A DNA stretch of 64,000 nucleotides, from NCBI GenBank assembly GCA_965215755.1, contig OZ244119.1, positions 1,116,001 through 1,180,000 on the forward strand. Reading direction: 5' to 3'. This document shows, one piece after another, positions 8,943 through 16,889 of the stretch (position 1 is its first letter; each line of letters begins with the position of its first letter). The notes beneath the pieces were generated by a model. It saw only the letters and a list, made by a program, of their open reading frames with translations, was not told the DNA's origin and ran no database searches. Made by a program: the position numbers and the translations under genes. This DNA comes from Tectiglobus sp965215755. GTDB taxonomy: Bacteria; Pseudomonadota; Alphaproteobacteria; Rhizobiales; Hyphomicrobiaceae.

Positions 8943-10060
8943 TTGAGATTCGGCGTGGTGACAGGAAAGCTGCGTTCGAAGTCCCTTTTCGCGCTTATGG
9001 CCAGGGTCAGCCCTACGTGTCACCAATGTGGTCGGACATTGATCGTATTCTTGATCCGGCGCGCAATCCACTTTGCCACCAAGGTCATGGTGAGCTGGAG
9101 CTATTCACGGCACATCGGCACGGTATTCCCATTGGGCGAATTGTGGCCTCTGTTCATACTGCGTCGAACAAGCGGCATGGCACAAACTACGGCCAGTTCG
9201 GGTTCTTCGACACCGTCAACAACGCAGAGGTTGCGAGCGCGTTGCTCCGGGCTTCAGAAGACTGGTTGATCGCCCGTGGCGTTGAAATGGTTCATGGCAA
9301 CTTCAATCTGACTGCAATGCAGATGATCGGGGTCGTCACCGATGGATTTGATAATGCACCTTATACCGACATGATGTGGTCGCCAGCCTGGTTGCCGGAC
9401 TTCCTCGGTTTGAATGGTTATGAACCAAGCTTTCCGATGACGACGTTTGAAACGGAGATCGCCGGCCTTGACCCACGAGTCTTTCTGAGAGACGAGCAGA
9501 ATGAAGTCTTGTCGGACCCGGATTTTTCCTGGCGTCCCATTACCAGGCGAACTTTCAAAGCGCGCATGGAAGACGCTCGGAATGTTCTGAATGACGGGTT
9601 TTCCGATAATCCCATGTTTGTGCCGCTAAGCCAGGAAGAATACTGGTTTCAGGCAGGCGAGATGTTGTGGGTGATGGATCCGCGCCTATCGACGGTGATC
9701 TATCATAAAGGTGAGCCGGCTGGTGTGATCGTCTGCATCCCGGATCTCAATCCGTTCGTTCGGGCAACCGGCTCAAAGCTCTCATTCTTATCGCCGTATC
9801 ACTATCTGAAGTTTCGTTTGAAACGCGATCGAGCGGTTATCATCTATTATTCGGTTCGGCGTGATCTGCATGGTCGCGGCATCAATGGCGCGATGTTGCA
9901 CAGAGTGGTCAGTTCGGCGAAACGGGCTGGCTATCGGATGCTTGGCGGCACCTGGATATCGGATGGGAATACCGCCAGCCTCAAGCAAATGCGTGGCGTT
10001 GGCGCCAAGCCGTTGCACCGTCTGCATCTGTTTCGAAAGTCGTTGAGGCAGACGACATGA
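8939..10060 (+). CDS. Long GNAT-superfamily N-acyltransferase
   Basis: A 373-residue protein of the long bacterial GNAT-like family, which keeps the pattern 'YVSPMWSDIDRILDPARNPL ... ELFTAHRHGIPIGRIVA ... GQFGFFDTVN'. In this family the N-terminal half accepts a large amine or acyl substrate and the C-terminal half carries an RGxGxxGA-like acyl-CoA loop, here RRDLHGRGINGAML. The ATG overlaps the upstream stop by 4 nt and the final TGA overlaps the next ATG. Together with the first gene of the operon this gives two different acyltransferases in one pathway. The substrate is unknown. Confidence 0.82.
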   Translation: MIEIRRGDRKAAFEVPFRAYGQGQPYVSPMWSDIDRILDPARNPLCHQGHGELELFTAHRHGIPIGRIVASVHTASNKRHGTNYGQFGFFDTVNNAEVASALLRASEDWLIARGVEMVHGNFNLTAMQMIGVVTDGFDNAPYTDMMWSPAWLPDFLGLNGYEPSFPMTTFETEIAGLDPRVFLRDEQNEVLSDPDFSWRPITRRTFKARMEDARNVLNDGFSDNPMFVPLSQEEYWFQAGEMLWVMDPRLSTVIYHKGEPAGVIVCIPDLNPFVRATGSKLSFLSPYHYLKFRLKRDRAVIIYYSVRRDLHGRGINGAMLHRVVSSAKRAGYRMLGGTWISDGNTASLKQMRGVGAKPLHRLHLFRKSLRQTT

Positions 10061-11097
10061 TTGAGGAGCTCAAGGAAACTCTGCCGTCACTTGTTGCGGA
10101 TGCCAATCTTGCTCCAAGCGTACACAATATCCAGCCCTCACGTTGGCGGCTAACCGGGGATCGGTTGCAATTGCTGGGTGATCCCAGCCGCGCGATCCCG
10201 GTGGCAGATCCTACAATGCGCGATTGGCGTTTGTCTCATGGGGCACAGTTTGAGGGCATGTGCATTGCGCTGGGCGCCCGTGGTTATGGTCTCGCTGAAG
10301 TTCTCATTGCGCCGGCGCAGCCGGGCCAAGCAGAACCCAGATGCGTCTTGATTGCTGAGGCGTCGGTGGTTGCATTGGAAGACGCAGATGCTGACGCTGT
10401 TGGAGATCTGGAGCTGGCCAGTCGGCGGCAGTCCTGGCGTGGGACCTTTCAAAAAGCTGACCAAACAACAACGGGCGCGATTCGCGAACTTGATCGCCTG
10501 AGGCCGGATTGTGTTGTGATTTCCGCTCAGAGCGAACTGGACGAAATTGCCGGGTTGTATGACGCGGCGTCAATGCATTTCCTCCGTGACGCTGAGCATC
10601 GCCGGGAGCTTGTACATTGGATGCGGCTCAGTGCTTCGCACAATTGCTTCGATCGAGATGGACTGAACGCAACGGCGATGAATCTCGGTGCGCTTGGGGC
10701 AAAGGCAGCGGGCCTCGTGTTGGGGCCGCTGTTTTGGGGGCTGGATGCAACCGGACTTGCGAAGTTGCTCTTGTCTGAATCGAATAAGTGTCGATCGGCG
10801 GCAGCCGTCATTATTATGGTACGGCCTATTGATGAGGATCCGTTTGAGACAGGGCGGCACTTCTATCGCCTCTGGCTCGAGATCGAGCGGGTAGGTCTCA
10901 AAGGTTGCCCGATGTCGGTTCTGATCGATTGGGACGAGACACGACGGCATCTCGAAGCGGGTCTCAGGGTGCAAGCTGGTATGCGAATTGGCGCCATATT
11001 TCGTGTTGGTGTCCCGAGCCGCGCATCGGCCTATCCGCGCGCGCGACTGTCTGCCAATGAACTAGTCATCAAAGCAGATTGCCGTGAAGCCAACTGA
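10057..11097 (+). CDS. Nitroreductase-like flavoprotein (Rv1355c/MoeY C-terminal type)
   Basis: A 346-residue protein of the nitroreductase fold, recognisable from APSVHNIQPSRWRL near residue 21 (family pattern APS..N.QPW) and the later W-x-R-x-S / RDGLNATAMNLG block at about 190-210. Such proteins bind FMN and carry out reduction or dehydrogenation steps; related domains dehydrogenate peptide-derived azolines in natural-product pathways. It is the last gene of the five-gene overlap operon (ATGA junction with the GNAT gene) and stops directly against the converging tetR stop. The mycobacterial protein that fuses ThiF and nitroreductase domains supports a joint function. Longer than classical nitroreductases (about 200 residues). 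Confidence 0.83.
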   Translation: MIEELKETLPSLVADANLAPSVHNIQPSRWRLTGDRLQLLGDPSRAIPVADPTMRDWRLSHGAQFEGMCIALGARGYGLAEVLIAPAQPGQAEPRCVLIAEASVVALEDADADAVGDLELASRRQSWRGTFQKADQTTTGAIRELDRLRPDCVVISAQSELDEIAGLYDAASMHFLRDAEHRRELVHWMRLSASHNCFDRDGLNATAMNLGALGAKAAGLVLGPLFWGLDATGLAKLLLSESNKCRSAAAVIIMVRPIDEDPFETGRHFYRLWLEIERVGLKGCPMSVLIDWDETRRHLEAGLRVQAGMRIGAIFRVGVPSRASAYPRARLSANELVIKADCREAN

Positions 11098-11703
11098 CTA
11101 TGGGTGCTTGCTCAGCCCATCGACCAGGGCGCGAACGATCGTCGTTAGTTCCGCTTCGACAGCTGCAGCGTCAACACCGACAAAGCGACCCTCCAGACTG
11201 AGTGCGACGATACCATGTACGGCTGAGAACACGCTGCGCGCGCGCAGGGCCAGCGCCTGCTCATCCATTGACGGGTCTAGCTCGGCAAGTGGCATCATGA
11301 CATGGCGAAAGAGCGCCCTGTGTTCGCTCAAATGCCATTCTGGTGAGGATGAACCAGGTGGCATGCGGTGTTCAAACAGGGCAGCCCAGGAATTTTGGTT
11401 CTCTCGGGCAAAAGTGAAGTAGGCTAATGCCAGCGCTGTCAGGCGCGTAGTCGGGTCATCACGCGCACTGCCTGCATCAGCCAGCACTTGTTCCAGCTGC
11501 TTGATCGTTATCGAGTTGACATGGATGATCAAGTCGTCGAGGTCGGTATAGCATTTATAGATCGTACCAAGACCACACTTTGCGTCTGCTGTGACGTCCC
11601 TGGCGCGCAGGCCCTGTAAACCGTCTCTTTTAATTCGTGCTGTTGCTGCTACCAGGAGCCGCTCGGTCAAATCCCGGCGCGTTGCTTCTCGCTTGCCTAC
11701 CAT
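11098..11703 (-). CDS. TetR-family transcriptional regulator
   Basis: A 201-residue repressor-type protein with an N-terminal helix-turn-helix (LTERLLVAATARIKRDG through AKCGLGTIYKCYTDLDDLI, about residues 10-55) and a helical ligand-binding C-terminal domain. I start it at 11703 (MVGKREATRRD); the longer frame to 11766 runs into the divergent promoter region. It faces away from pspA with about 108 bases between, so it most likely controls the pspA-yiaA genes and itself. Its stop abuts the stop of the nitroreductase-like gene with no gap. Confidence 0.88.
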   Translation of the reverse strand: MVGKREATRRDLTERLLVAATARIKRDGLQGLRARDVTADAKCGLGTIYKCYTDLDDLIIHVNSITIKQLEQVLADAGSARDDPTTRLTALALAYFTFARENQNSWAALFEHRMPPGSSSPEWHLSEHRALFRHVMMPLAELDPSMDEQALALRARSVFSAVHGIVALSLEGRFVGVDAAAVEAELTTIVRALVDGLSKHP

Positions 11704-11811
11704 TAACCACTCCGAAAAATATAGGAACGTTGTTCGCATTTTGGCTTGATTCGCCAGTGGAGCCAACTATCTTGTTGAATGTGAACAATGTCCACATTTG
11801 GAGATCACTCA

Positions 11812-12537
11812 ATGTATAAGCAGGTTTGGACCCTCATTCGCGGCTACTCCCACAGCGCATCGGAGAATTTTGTCGACCGTCATGCGCTTCTGATCCTGCA
11901 GCAGCAGATGCGTGAGGCGGCTCAAGCCGTCACTGCTGCGCGGAAGGCCGTCGCGTTGGCGATGGCGCAAAACCGACAAGAGGCCGAGCAGCATGAGCGG
12001 CTGGTAGAGAGTATCCGAGACCTTGAAGACCGCGCTGTCGCAGCGATAGAGAATGGAAAGAATGACCTTGCCCGCGAGGCGGCAGAGACGATCGCGCAGC
12101 TCGAAGCGGAGCGAGATGCTTCGAAGCAAGCGCAAGATAAGTTTGCTGCTGAGATCAATCGATTGAAGGCGAATGTGCGGGAGGCCGAGTACCGCCTAAG
12201 AGAACTCCAACGCGGTCAACGCCTCGCGAACGCGACCGACAAGGCCCACCGTTTGCGCGAGCAGGCGCCGGCAACGGGTCTGTCCAGCCTCTCGGAAGCG
12301 GAGGCAACATTGGAGCGGCTCAGGCAGCGTCAACGCGAGATTGATCTGACTGCCGAGGCCATGGATGAACTCGACATCGATGATAGCCCGCAGCGCATTC
12401 GCGAGAAACTTGCTGAAGCAGGCTGCGGTAGCCCGCTGAAATCCAGCGCAGACGGTGTTCTTGAACGCTTGGCGAAGCGTGCGAAACACAGCTTTTCAGA
12501 TCAAGACACCGGAAGTCCTTCACCTGAAGCAAGCTAA
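11812..12537 (+). CDS. pspA: PspA/IM30-family membrane-stress protein
   Basis: A 241-residue, almost entirely helical and strongly charged protein of the PspA/Vipp1 (ESCRT-III-like) family, which assembles on the inner membrane and protects it from leakage. The long coiled coil (about residues 25-150, many E, A, Q and R) and the N-terminal amphipathic stretch MYKQVWTLIRGYSHSA are typical. ATG 11812 follows GGAG at good spacing; an upstream ATG at 11788 lacks a site. Divergent tetR and the downstream yiaA-like gene form the local unit; no pspF or sigma-54 promoter recognised. Confidence 0.87.
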   Translation: MYKQVWTLIRGYSHSASENFVDRHALLILQQQMREAAQAVTAARKAVALAMAQNRQEAEQHERLVESIRDLEDRAVAAIENGKNDLAREAAETIAQLEAERDASKQAQDKFAAEINRLKANVREAEYRLRELQRGQRLANATDKAHRLREQAPATGLSSLSEAEATLERLRQRQREIDLTAEAMDELDIDDSPQRIREKLAEAGCGSPLKSSADGVLERLAKRAKHSFSDQDTGSPSPEAS

Positions 12538-12566
12538 GTCAATTCCATCAAATTTGGAGAAAAAAC

Positions 12567-12848
12567 ATGCAAGATCCGACTATTAAGCATTCAAGCGCCT
12601 GGGTGAATTTCACGTTCTTCAATTTTGCAGTTTCAGTGGGGATGATGAGTGCCGGGATTTTCTTCCTGCCGCTGGAACTTGCGACCAAGGGATTTCTGTC
12701 GATGGCGACATTGATGATTATCTCGTCGTCGATCACAGTTACCAAAACGATGCGTGATAACCAGGAAGCCTCCAAACTCGTCAGCAAGATCGAAGACGCG
12801 AAGACAGAGCGCTTGTTGATGGATATCAATCGGGCGGAGGCGGGTTAG
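12567..12848 (+). CDS. YiaA/YiaB-family inner-membrane protein
   Basis: A 93-residue protein with two membrane helices (about residues 12-35 and 42-60) and a charged C-terminal tail, matching the YiaA/B two-helix domain (pattern SSAWVNFTFFNFAVSVGMM). It lies 29 bases after pspA, with a good GGAG ribosome site, so the two are probably co-transcribed. YiaA-type proteins commonly accompany pspA in Proteobacteria, which suggests a role in the same envelope response; mechanism unknown. Confidence 0.82.
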   Translation: MQDPTIKHSSAWVNFTFFNFAVSVGMMSAGIFFLPLELATKGFLSMATLMIISSSITVTKTMRDNQEASKLVSKIEDAKTERLLMDINRAEAG

Positions 12849-12959
12849 AACATCGCTTGTCAGGTTGGAGCCGTTGAGGCGGCATCAACATAGTTCCAGA
12901 AGATGATCAACACTTTTGGATCGAGCAATGCGCTAATGACCGATGGGAATTGGTCTGGC

Positions 12960-13712
12960 TCATGCTGAACGAGCAGTTGGTTGTGGGGCTTGCAAACCAA
13001 GCCGCGGAGCCAGGAATTGCTCAACCATGTCGATGAAGGCTTCTTCGTTGGTGGACTTGGTCAGCGACGCAATTGCGGAATCAGTCAATTCTTCACCGAG
13101 GAGGTCGCGGCGCAGGTTATAGATTGCGCGAGAGAAGTCCTTGCTCATTTCTGGATGAGATTGAACCGTCAGAACATTGTCGCCGATCGTGGTTGCTGCG
13201 ATGGGGCAGAACTCTGACCGCGCAATGATCTGCGTGCCCGGTGCCGTATCGATGACTTGGTCATTGTGGCTGGCGCAGAATGAAAGTCTATCTGGCGGCG
13301 CGTTCAGCCATTCAGGTGGGTTGATCAAATCATAGTCGTGGATGCCAACTCCCCAGCCTTGCTCAGCCCTGACCACGCGACCGCCGAGGGCCTTATGGAT
13401 GACTTGGTGGCCAAAGCAGACCGCGATGATCGGGACGCTTTCTGCTGCAACGCGCAAGAACTGCTCTAGTTTCCGGATCCAGTCCTCATCGTCATTCGCA
13501 CTCGCAGCGCTTCCGGTGATCATATAGGCATCGCAGGGAAGAGTGGCTGATGTTGGGAGCTCACCATTGTAAACGACGAACGTTTCGAAGACGAGATTCA
13601 ACCGGCTATCGGTGAACAGCCTTTCAAACCAGCTTGCAAAGCTGCCATGCTCGGCTAACAGCTCTGGTCGCGTATTCCCGGTTTCCAGAATGCCAATTCT
13701 AATCATTCGCAT
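12960..13712 (-). CDS. Class I glutamine amidotransferase-like protein
   Basis: A 250-residue cytoplasmic protein with the class I GATase triad: nucleophile Cys in AVCFGHQ, and His and Glu in QSHPEM. The N-terminal half has the oxyanion strand YMITGSAAS. Stand-alone GATases of this size (GMP-synthase-like or gamma-glutamyl-gamma-aminobutyrate-hydrolase relatives) hydrolyse gamma-glutamyl compounds or supply ammonia. It lies 27 bases after the acyl-CoA ligase stop on the same strand, so both may be co-transcribed. Two close start codons (13712 and 13706); the difference is two residues. Confidence 0.88.
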   Translation of the reverse strand: MRMIRIGILETGNTRPELLAEHGSFASWFERLFTDSRLNLVFETFVVYNGELPTSATLPCDAYMITGSAASANDDEDWIRKLEQFLRVAAESVPIIAVCFGHQVIHKALGGRVVRAEQGWGVGIHDYDLINPPEWLNAPPDRLSFCASHNDQVIDTAPGTQIIARSEFCPIAATTIGDNVLTVQSHPEMSKDFSRAIYNLRRDLLGEELTDSAIASLTKSTNEEAFIDMVEQFLAPRLGLQAPQPTARSA

Positions 13713-13739
13713 TGTCTTGGCATCGTGATAACGAGGCCC

Positions 13740-15377
13740 TTACTTTTGCTTCAACAGGTAGTCGGCGTATTGATCGCGAAGTTCACGCTTCAATAGCTTG
13801 CCGGTTGCAGTGTGTGGGAGTTCATCGACGAAGACAACGGCGTCGGGAAGCATCCATGACGACAGGTGCTTCGCCATGTAGTCGCGGACAGCCGTTTCAT
13901 CAAGATCGCTACCCTTGTCCTTGACGATCACGAGCACAGGGCGTTCATCCCATTTTTCGTGTTTTGCCGGAACGGCTGCAGCCTCCGTTACACCATCAAT
14001 CCCGACAGCGAGATTCTCAAGTTCGATCGAACTGATCCACTCGCCGCCCGACTTGATGAGATCCTTGACGCGGTCGACGAGTTGGAGATAGCCGCTTTCG
14101 TCGATTGTTGCGACATCGCCTGTTCGAAACCAGCCGTCGTCGTCGAACTGGCCGGCTCCCTCGTCACTGTTGTAGTATCCGGACGTGATCCACGGACCGC
14201 GCACGCAGAGTTCACCGGCGGCCTCGCCGTCGTGCGGCTGCTCCTGGCCATCGGAATCCACGATCTTCATATCGACGCCAAATGGTGGCCGACCCTGTTT
14301 GGTTGAATGTGTGTAGTAATCTTCGCGGCTCATATCGCGATTCTCGGGCTTGGGCGAATTATAGGCGCCAACCGGGCTCATCTCGGTCATGCCCCAACCG
14401 TGTTCTAGGCGGATGTCGAATTCCTTATCAAATGCTTCGACCATGGCCTGCGGTAGCGCTGAGCCGCCGACGAGACCGCGCATTCCCTTGGGTAATGTGC
14501 CACCCGTATCGCGCAAGTGCTGTAAAAGTGCCAGCCAGACTGTTGGTACGCCAGCGGCATAGGTCACACCTGCTTCCCATATGAGCTTGTGCAGCGACGG
14601 CCCATCCAGGCGTGGACCAGGCATGGCAAGGCCCGCCCCCGTCATGGCGGCGGCGTATGGCATGCCCCAGGCGTTCACGTGGAACATTGGAACGATCGGG
14701 AGAAGCACATCGGTTGCGCGCATATTGACCATATCCGGCATCACGACTGACCAGGCATGCAATACTGTCGAGCGGTGCGAATAGAGGACGCCCTTTGGGT
14801 TACCGGTAGTCCCTGACGTGTAGCAAAGGCTCGATGCCGTCGTTTCATCGAATGTTGGCCAGTCGTAACAGGCTTCTTCACCGGCGATGAGGTCATCGTA
14901 GCTGAGTAGCCTCGTGTGTTGTGCGAGCGTGGTATCTTCTGGGATGTCACCGAGAACGATGATCCCTTCAATGACGTTTGAGATTTCGGCGATCACGCCT
15001 TCTACGACCTTAAGGAGACCGGCATCGACACACAGCCAGCGATCCTCGGCATGGCGAATGATGTAGGTGATCTGCTCCGTAAAGAGCCGAGGGTTGATGG
15101 TATGGCAGATGGCGCCAATCCCGGAGACGCCGAAGTAAATTTCGAAGTGACGGCGATCATTCCAGGCGATAGTCCCGATGCGGTCGCCGAATTTGACGCC
15201 AAGCCGGTTCAAAGCATGGGCGAACTGGGCTGCTCTTTGATGTAACTCCGTATAAGACCAACGCTGCAGCTGACCGTTGTCGTCCATGCTGCAGATGCCG
15301 CTTTGGCGATGATACTGAGATGCATACTTGATCAACGATGAAATCAGCAGTGGCTGATCCTGCATGAGCCCGCGCAT
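13740..15377 (-). CDS. Acyl-CoA synthetase (AMP-binding, medium/long-chain type)
   Basis: A 545-residue ANL-family ligase that activates a carboxylic acid with ATP and CoA. It carries the P-loop motif YTSGTTGNPKG, the A5-type motif HGWGMTEMSP, the hinge motif GWFRTGDVA and the C-terminal catalytic Lys in TATGKLLKREL. Overall it is closest to the fatty-acid/DitJ-like subgroup. The ATG at 15377 follows GGAAGGGAA. A strong terminator at 15545-15577 separates it from the upstream thioredoxin gene, so it starts its own transcript, probably shared with the amidotransferase gene downstream. Natural substrate not predictable. Confidence 0.93.
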   Translation of the reverse strand: MRGLMQDQPLLISSLIKYASQYHRQSGICSMDDNGQLQRWSYTELHQRAAQFAHALNRLGVKFGDRIGTIAWNDRRHFEIYFGVSGIGAICHTINPRLFTEQITYIIRHAEDRWLCVDAGLLKVVEGVIAEISNVIEGIIVLGDIPEDTTLAQHTRLLSYDDLIAGEEACYDWPTFDETTASSLCYTSGTTGNPKGVLYSHRSTVLHAWSVVMPDMVNMRATDVLLPIVPMFHVNAWGMPYAAAMTGAGLAMPGPRLDGPSLHKLIWEAGVTYAAGVPTVWLALLQHLRDTGGTLPKGMRGLVGGSALPQAMVEAFDKEFDIRLEHGWGMTEMSPVGAYNSPKPENRDMSREDYYTHSTKQGRPPFGVDMKIVDSDGQEQPHDGEAAGELCVRGPWITSGYYNSDEGAGQFDDDGWFRTGDVATIDESGYLQLVDRVKDLIKSGGEWISSIELENLAVGIDGVTEAAAVPAKHEKWDERPVLVIVKDKGSDLDETAVRDYMAKHLSSWMLPDAVVFVDELPHTATGKLLKRELRDQYADYLLKQK

Positions 15378-15544
15378 GCCGTTCCCTTCCAGTTACTTGT
15401 TTTTTGCCAGGATAGGGATTGCCCAGACGCGTGCAAGCGTCAATCTGATCAGGTTTCTCTATTGCTCCGACAGCAACCCAATCTGATTATGAATTGCGGA
15501 CGCTTAGGTATCGCATTGCTGCTCATTGTCCATCTGAGCAGTAG

Positions 15545-15577
15545 AAAAAGCGGGCGCAACGTTGCTGTTGCGCCCGC
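15545..15577 (-). terminator. Rho-independent terminator of the ccdA-thioredoxin unit
   Basis: On the minus strand perfect 11-bp arms GCGGGCGCAAC and GTTGCGCCCGC flank a 6-base loop and are followed by TTTTTC. It lies 16 bases after the thioredoxin-like selenoprotein stop. Confidence 0.93.
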
Positions 15578-15593
15578 TTCAATATCAATCCGA

Positions 15594-16001
15594 TCAAAGA
15601 CCCTTTTCCAGGAGCCCCTTGATGGCTTTTTTGCTTGTCGCGGCGACTAGCCGGCCGACTTCTTTCCCACCTTTGATGAGAACAAGTGTCGAGCGGCGTG
15701 GAATGCGCCGGCTCTTCGTTACAGCGTGGCCCTTGTAGCTATCCCAATCGACCAGCATGAACGTAATAGATTTGTTGAACTTGGCATCGCCCGCACGGAG
15801 CGATTTCAGCACGCGATCCTGGCGTGCGCAGGTTGGTCACCAAGTTGACTTATAGTGCAACAGGACTGTTTGGCCCTGTTCGATGGCAGCCTTCAGGGCA
15901 CCTGGCTTGAATGCGACTGTACCGTCACCGGCATGTGCGGCGAACGGAAGAGTGATCGCAAACAATGCCAGTGCCATCAGGCCTGACAATACTTTTTTCA
16001 A
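15594..16001 (-). CDS. Periplasmic thioredoxin-like selenoprotein (WUPTC motif)
   Basis: A 135-residue secreted thioredoxin-fold protein read through an in-frame TGA at 15837-15839, taken as selenocysteine at residue 55. The frame before the TGA ends HYKST-W and continues after it as PTCARQDRVLKSL, so the TGA occupies the first position of a W-C-x-x-C thioredoxin active site (W-U-P-T-C). The start is TTG 16001, with GGAG at good spacing, giving signal peptide MKKVLSGLMALALF...AAHA. A hairpin sits just after the TGA (15809-15836). The gene lies 27 bases after ccdA and ends at a strong terminator, so CcdA probably reduces this protein across the membrane. The alternative, a nonsense mutation, is unlikely because both flanking parts are well preserved and a second selenoprotein lies nearby. 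Conventional calling would split or lose it. Confidence 0.87.
15809..15836 (-). promoter_or_regulatory. Candidate bacterial SECIS hairpin (thioredoxin-like gene)
   Basis: Immediately 3' of the TGA, on the minus strand, perfect 6-bp arms GCACGC (15827-15822) and GCGTGC (15814-15809) close a 7-base loop CAGGATC containing GG. The loop begins 16 bases after the TGA, within the spacing needed by SelB-dependent elements. Confidence 0.7.
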
Positions 16002-16027
16002 TGCTTTTCTCCTCTGCTGTGACGTCG

Positions 16028-16741
16028 TTAGAGCGAAACGGACAAATCCTGGAACCAGACCGGTAAGTACTGAATGGCCAGAGCTTCGGCGGCATGATGA
16101 AGGCCCATCAAGATGGCGACACCCACCGCTATAAGAGCTACGGCCATAACCCATTTGGAGTTTGCCGCGATTTTTTTAAAGGTCTCCTGCCGGCGAGCGA
16201 TGGCTTCCCGTGTGCCATAAGCGAGGGCGAGGATGATGGTCGATGTGCCGAGCGCAAAGCTCGCCATGATCGCGGTTGCCCAAAGCAAGGATTCGCCTTG
16301 GGACGCCAGCGAGATAGCACCGCCGAGTGTTGGCCCAATGCATGGTGACCAGGCGGCTCCAAGCAGCATGCCACCCAGGAAGTGTCCCATGAGACCCTGA
16401 TTCTGGAGTGTGCCACGCTGTTGCTCTGCCTGACTGGAAATCCCTGCAGTTGCCGCTGCAAATTGGATGTTGAAGGCGGGTACCAGGAGGACCAGGCCGA
16501 AAGTGATCATTAAGACGGCCGCAATCTGGGCCATCAGATCATTGTCGAGACCAATGGCTGGTCCGGCGGCTGCGATGCCGACACCCAGGATCACAAAGGC
16601 CACGCTAAGGCCGGCTGCCAATGCGACCGGGCCGAGGCGTTCCTCGCGCATCGCGGAGCCGAGAATAATCGGCAAGACCGGCAATACGCAGGGATTAATC
16701 AGAGTCAACAGCCCTGCGCCGTAACCAAGTAGTAGCTCCAC
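16028..16741 (-). CDS. ccdA: CcdA/DsbD-type cytochrome c biogenesis protein
   Basis: A 237-residue inner-membrane thiol reductase with six helices. The two active-site cysteines are C18 in INPCVLPVLP and C134 in WSPCIGPTLGG, the expected pair for moving electrons from cytoplasmic thioredoxin to periplasmic partners. The start is GTG 16741. The likely periplasmic acceptor is encoded directly downstream: the selenocysteine thioredoxin-like protein at 15594-16001. That pairing argues for periplasmic disulfide or peroxide reduction rather than haem attachment alone; no ccm genes are nearby. Confidence 0.92.
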   Translation of the reverse strand: MELLLGYGAGLLTLINPCVLPVLPIILGSAMREERLGPVALAAGLSVAFVILGVGIAAAGPAIGLDNDLMAQIAAVLMITFGLVLLVPAFNIQFAAATAGISSQAEQQRGTLQNQGLMGHFLGGMLLGAAWSPCIGPTLGGAISLASQGESLLWATAIMASFALGTSTIILALAYGTREAIARRQETFKKIAANSKWVMAVALIAVGVAILMGLHHAAEALAIQYLPVWFQDLSVSL

Positions 16742-16889
16742 AGTCGTACCTGTCCAATGGTGAAAGAGTCAGTCTGGTTGAGTCTGATCGTTTGCGTGAA
16801 ATCATGGCGATTGTCTAACGACAAGCGCCTCGCGCGAGATCAAGTTCTTTTGAAGTTCAGTTTATTGGGCGATCTGTGGAGTTGATCTG

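Noticed and set aside
15594..16154. Two separate short minus-strand ORFs (15594-15812 and 15837-16154)
   Set aside because: They are one gene in one frame interrupted only by TGA at the thioredoxin cysteine position; the upper part before 16001 overlaps ccdA and lacks a start.
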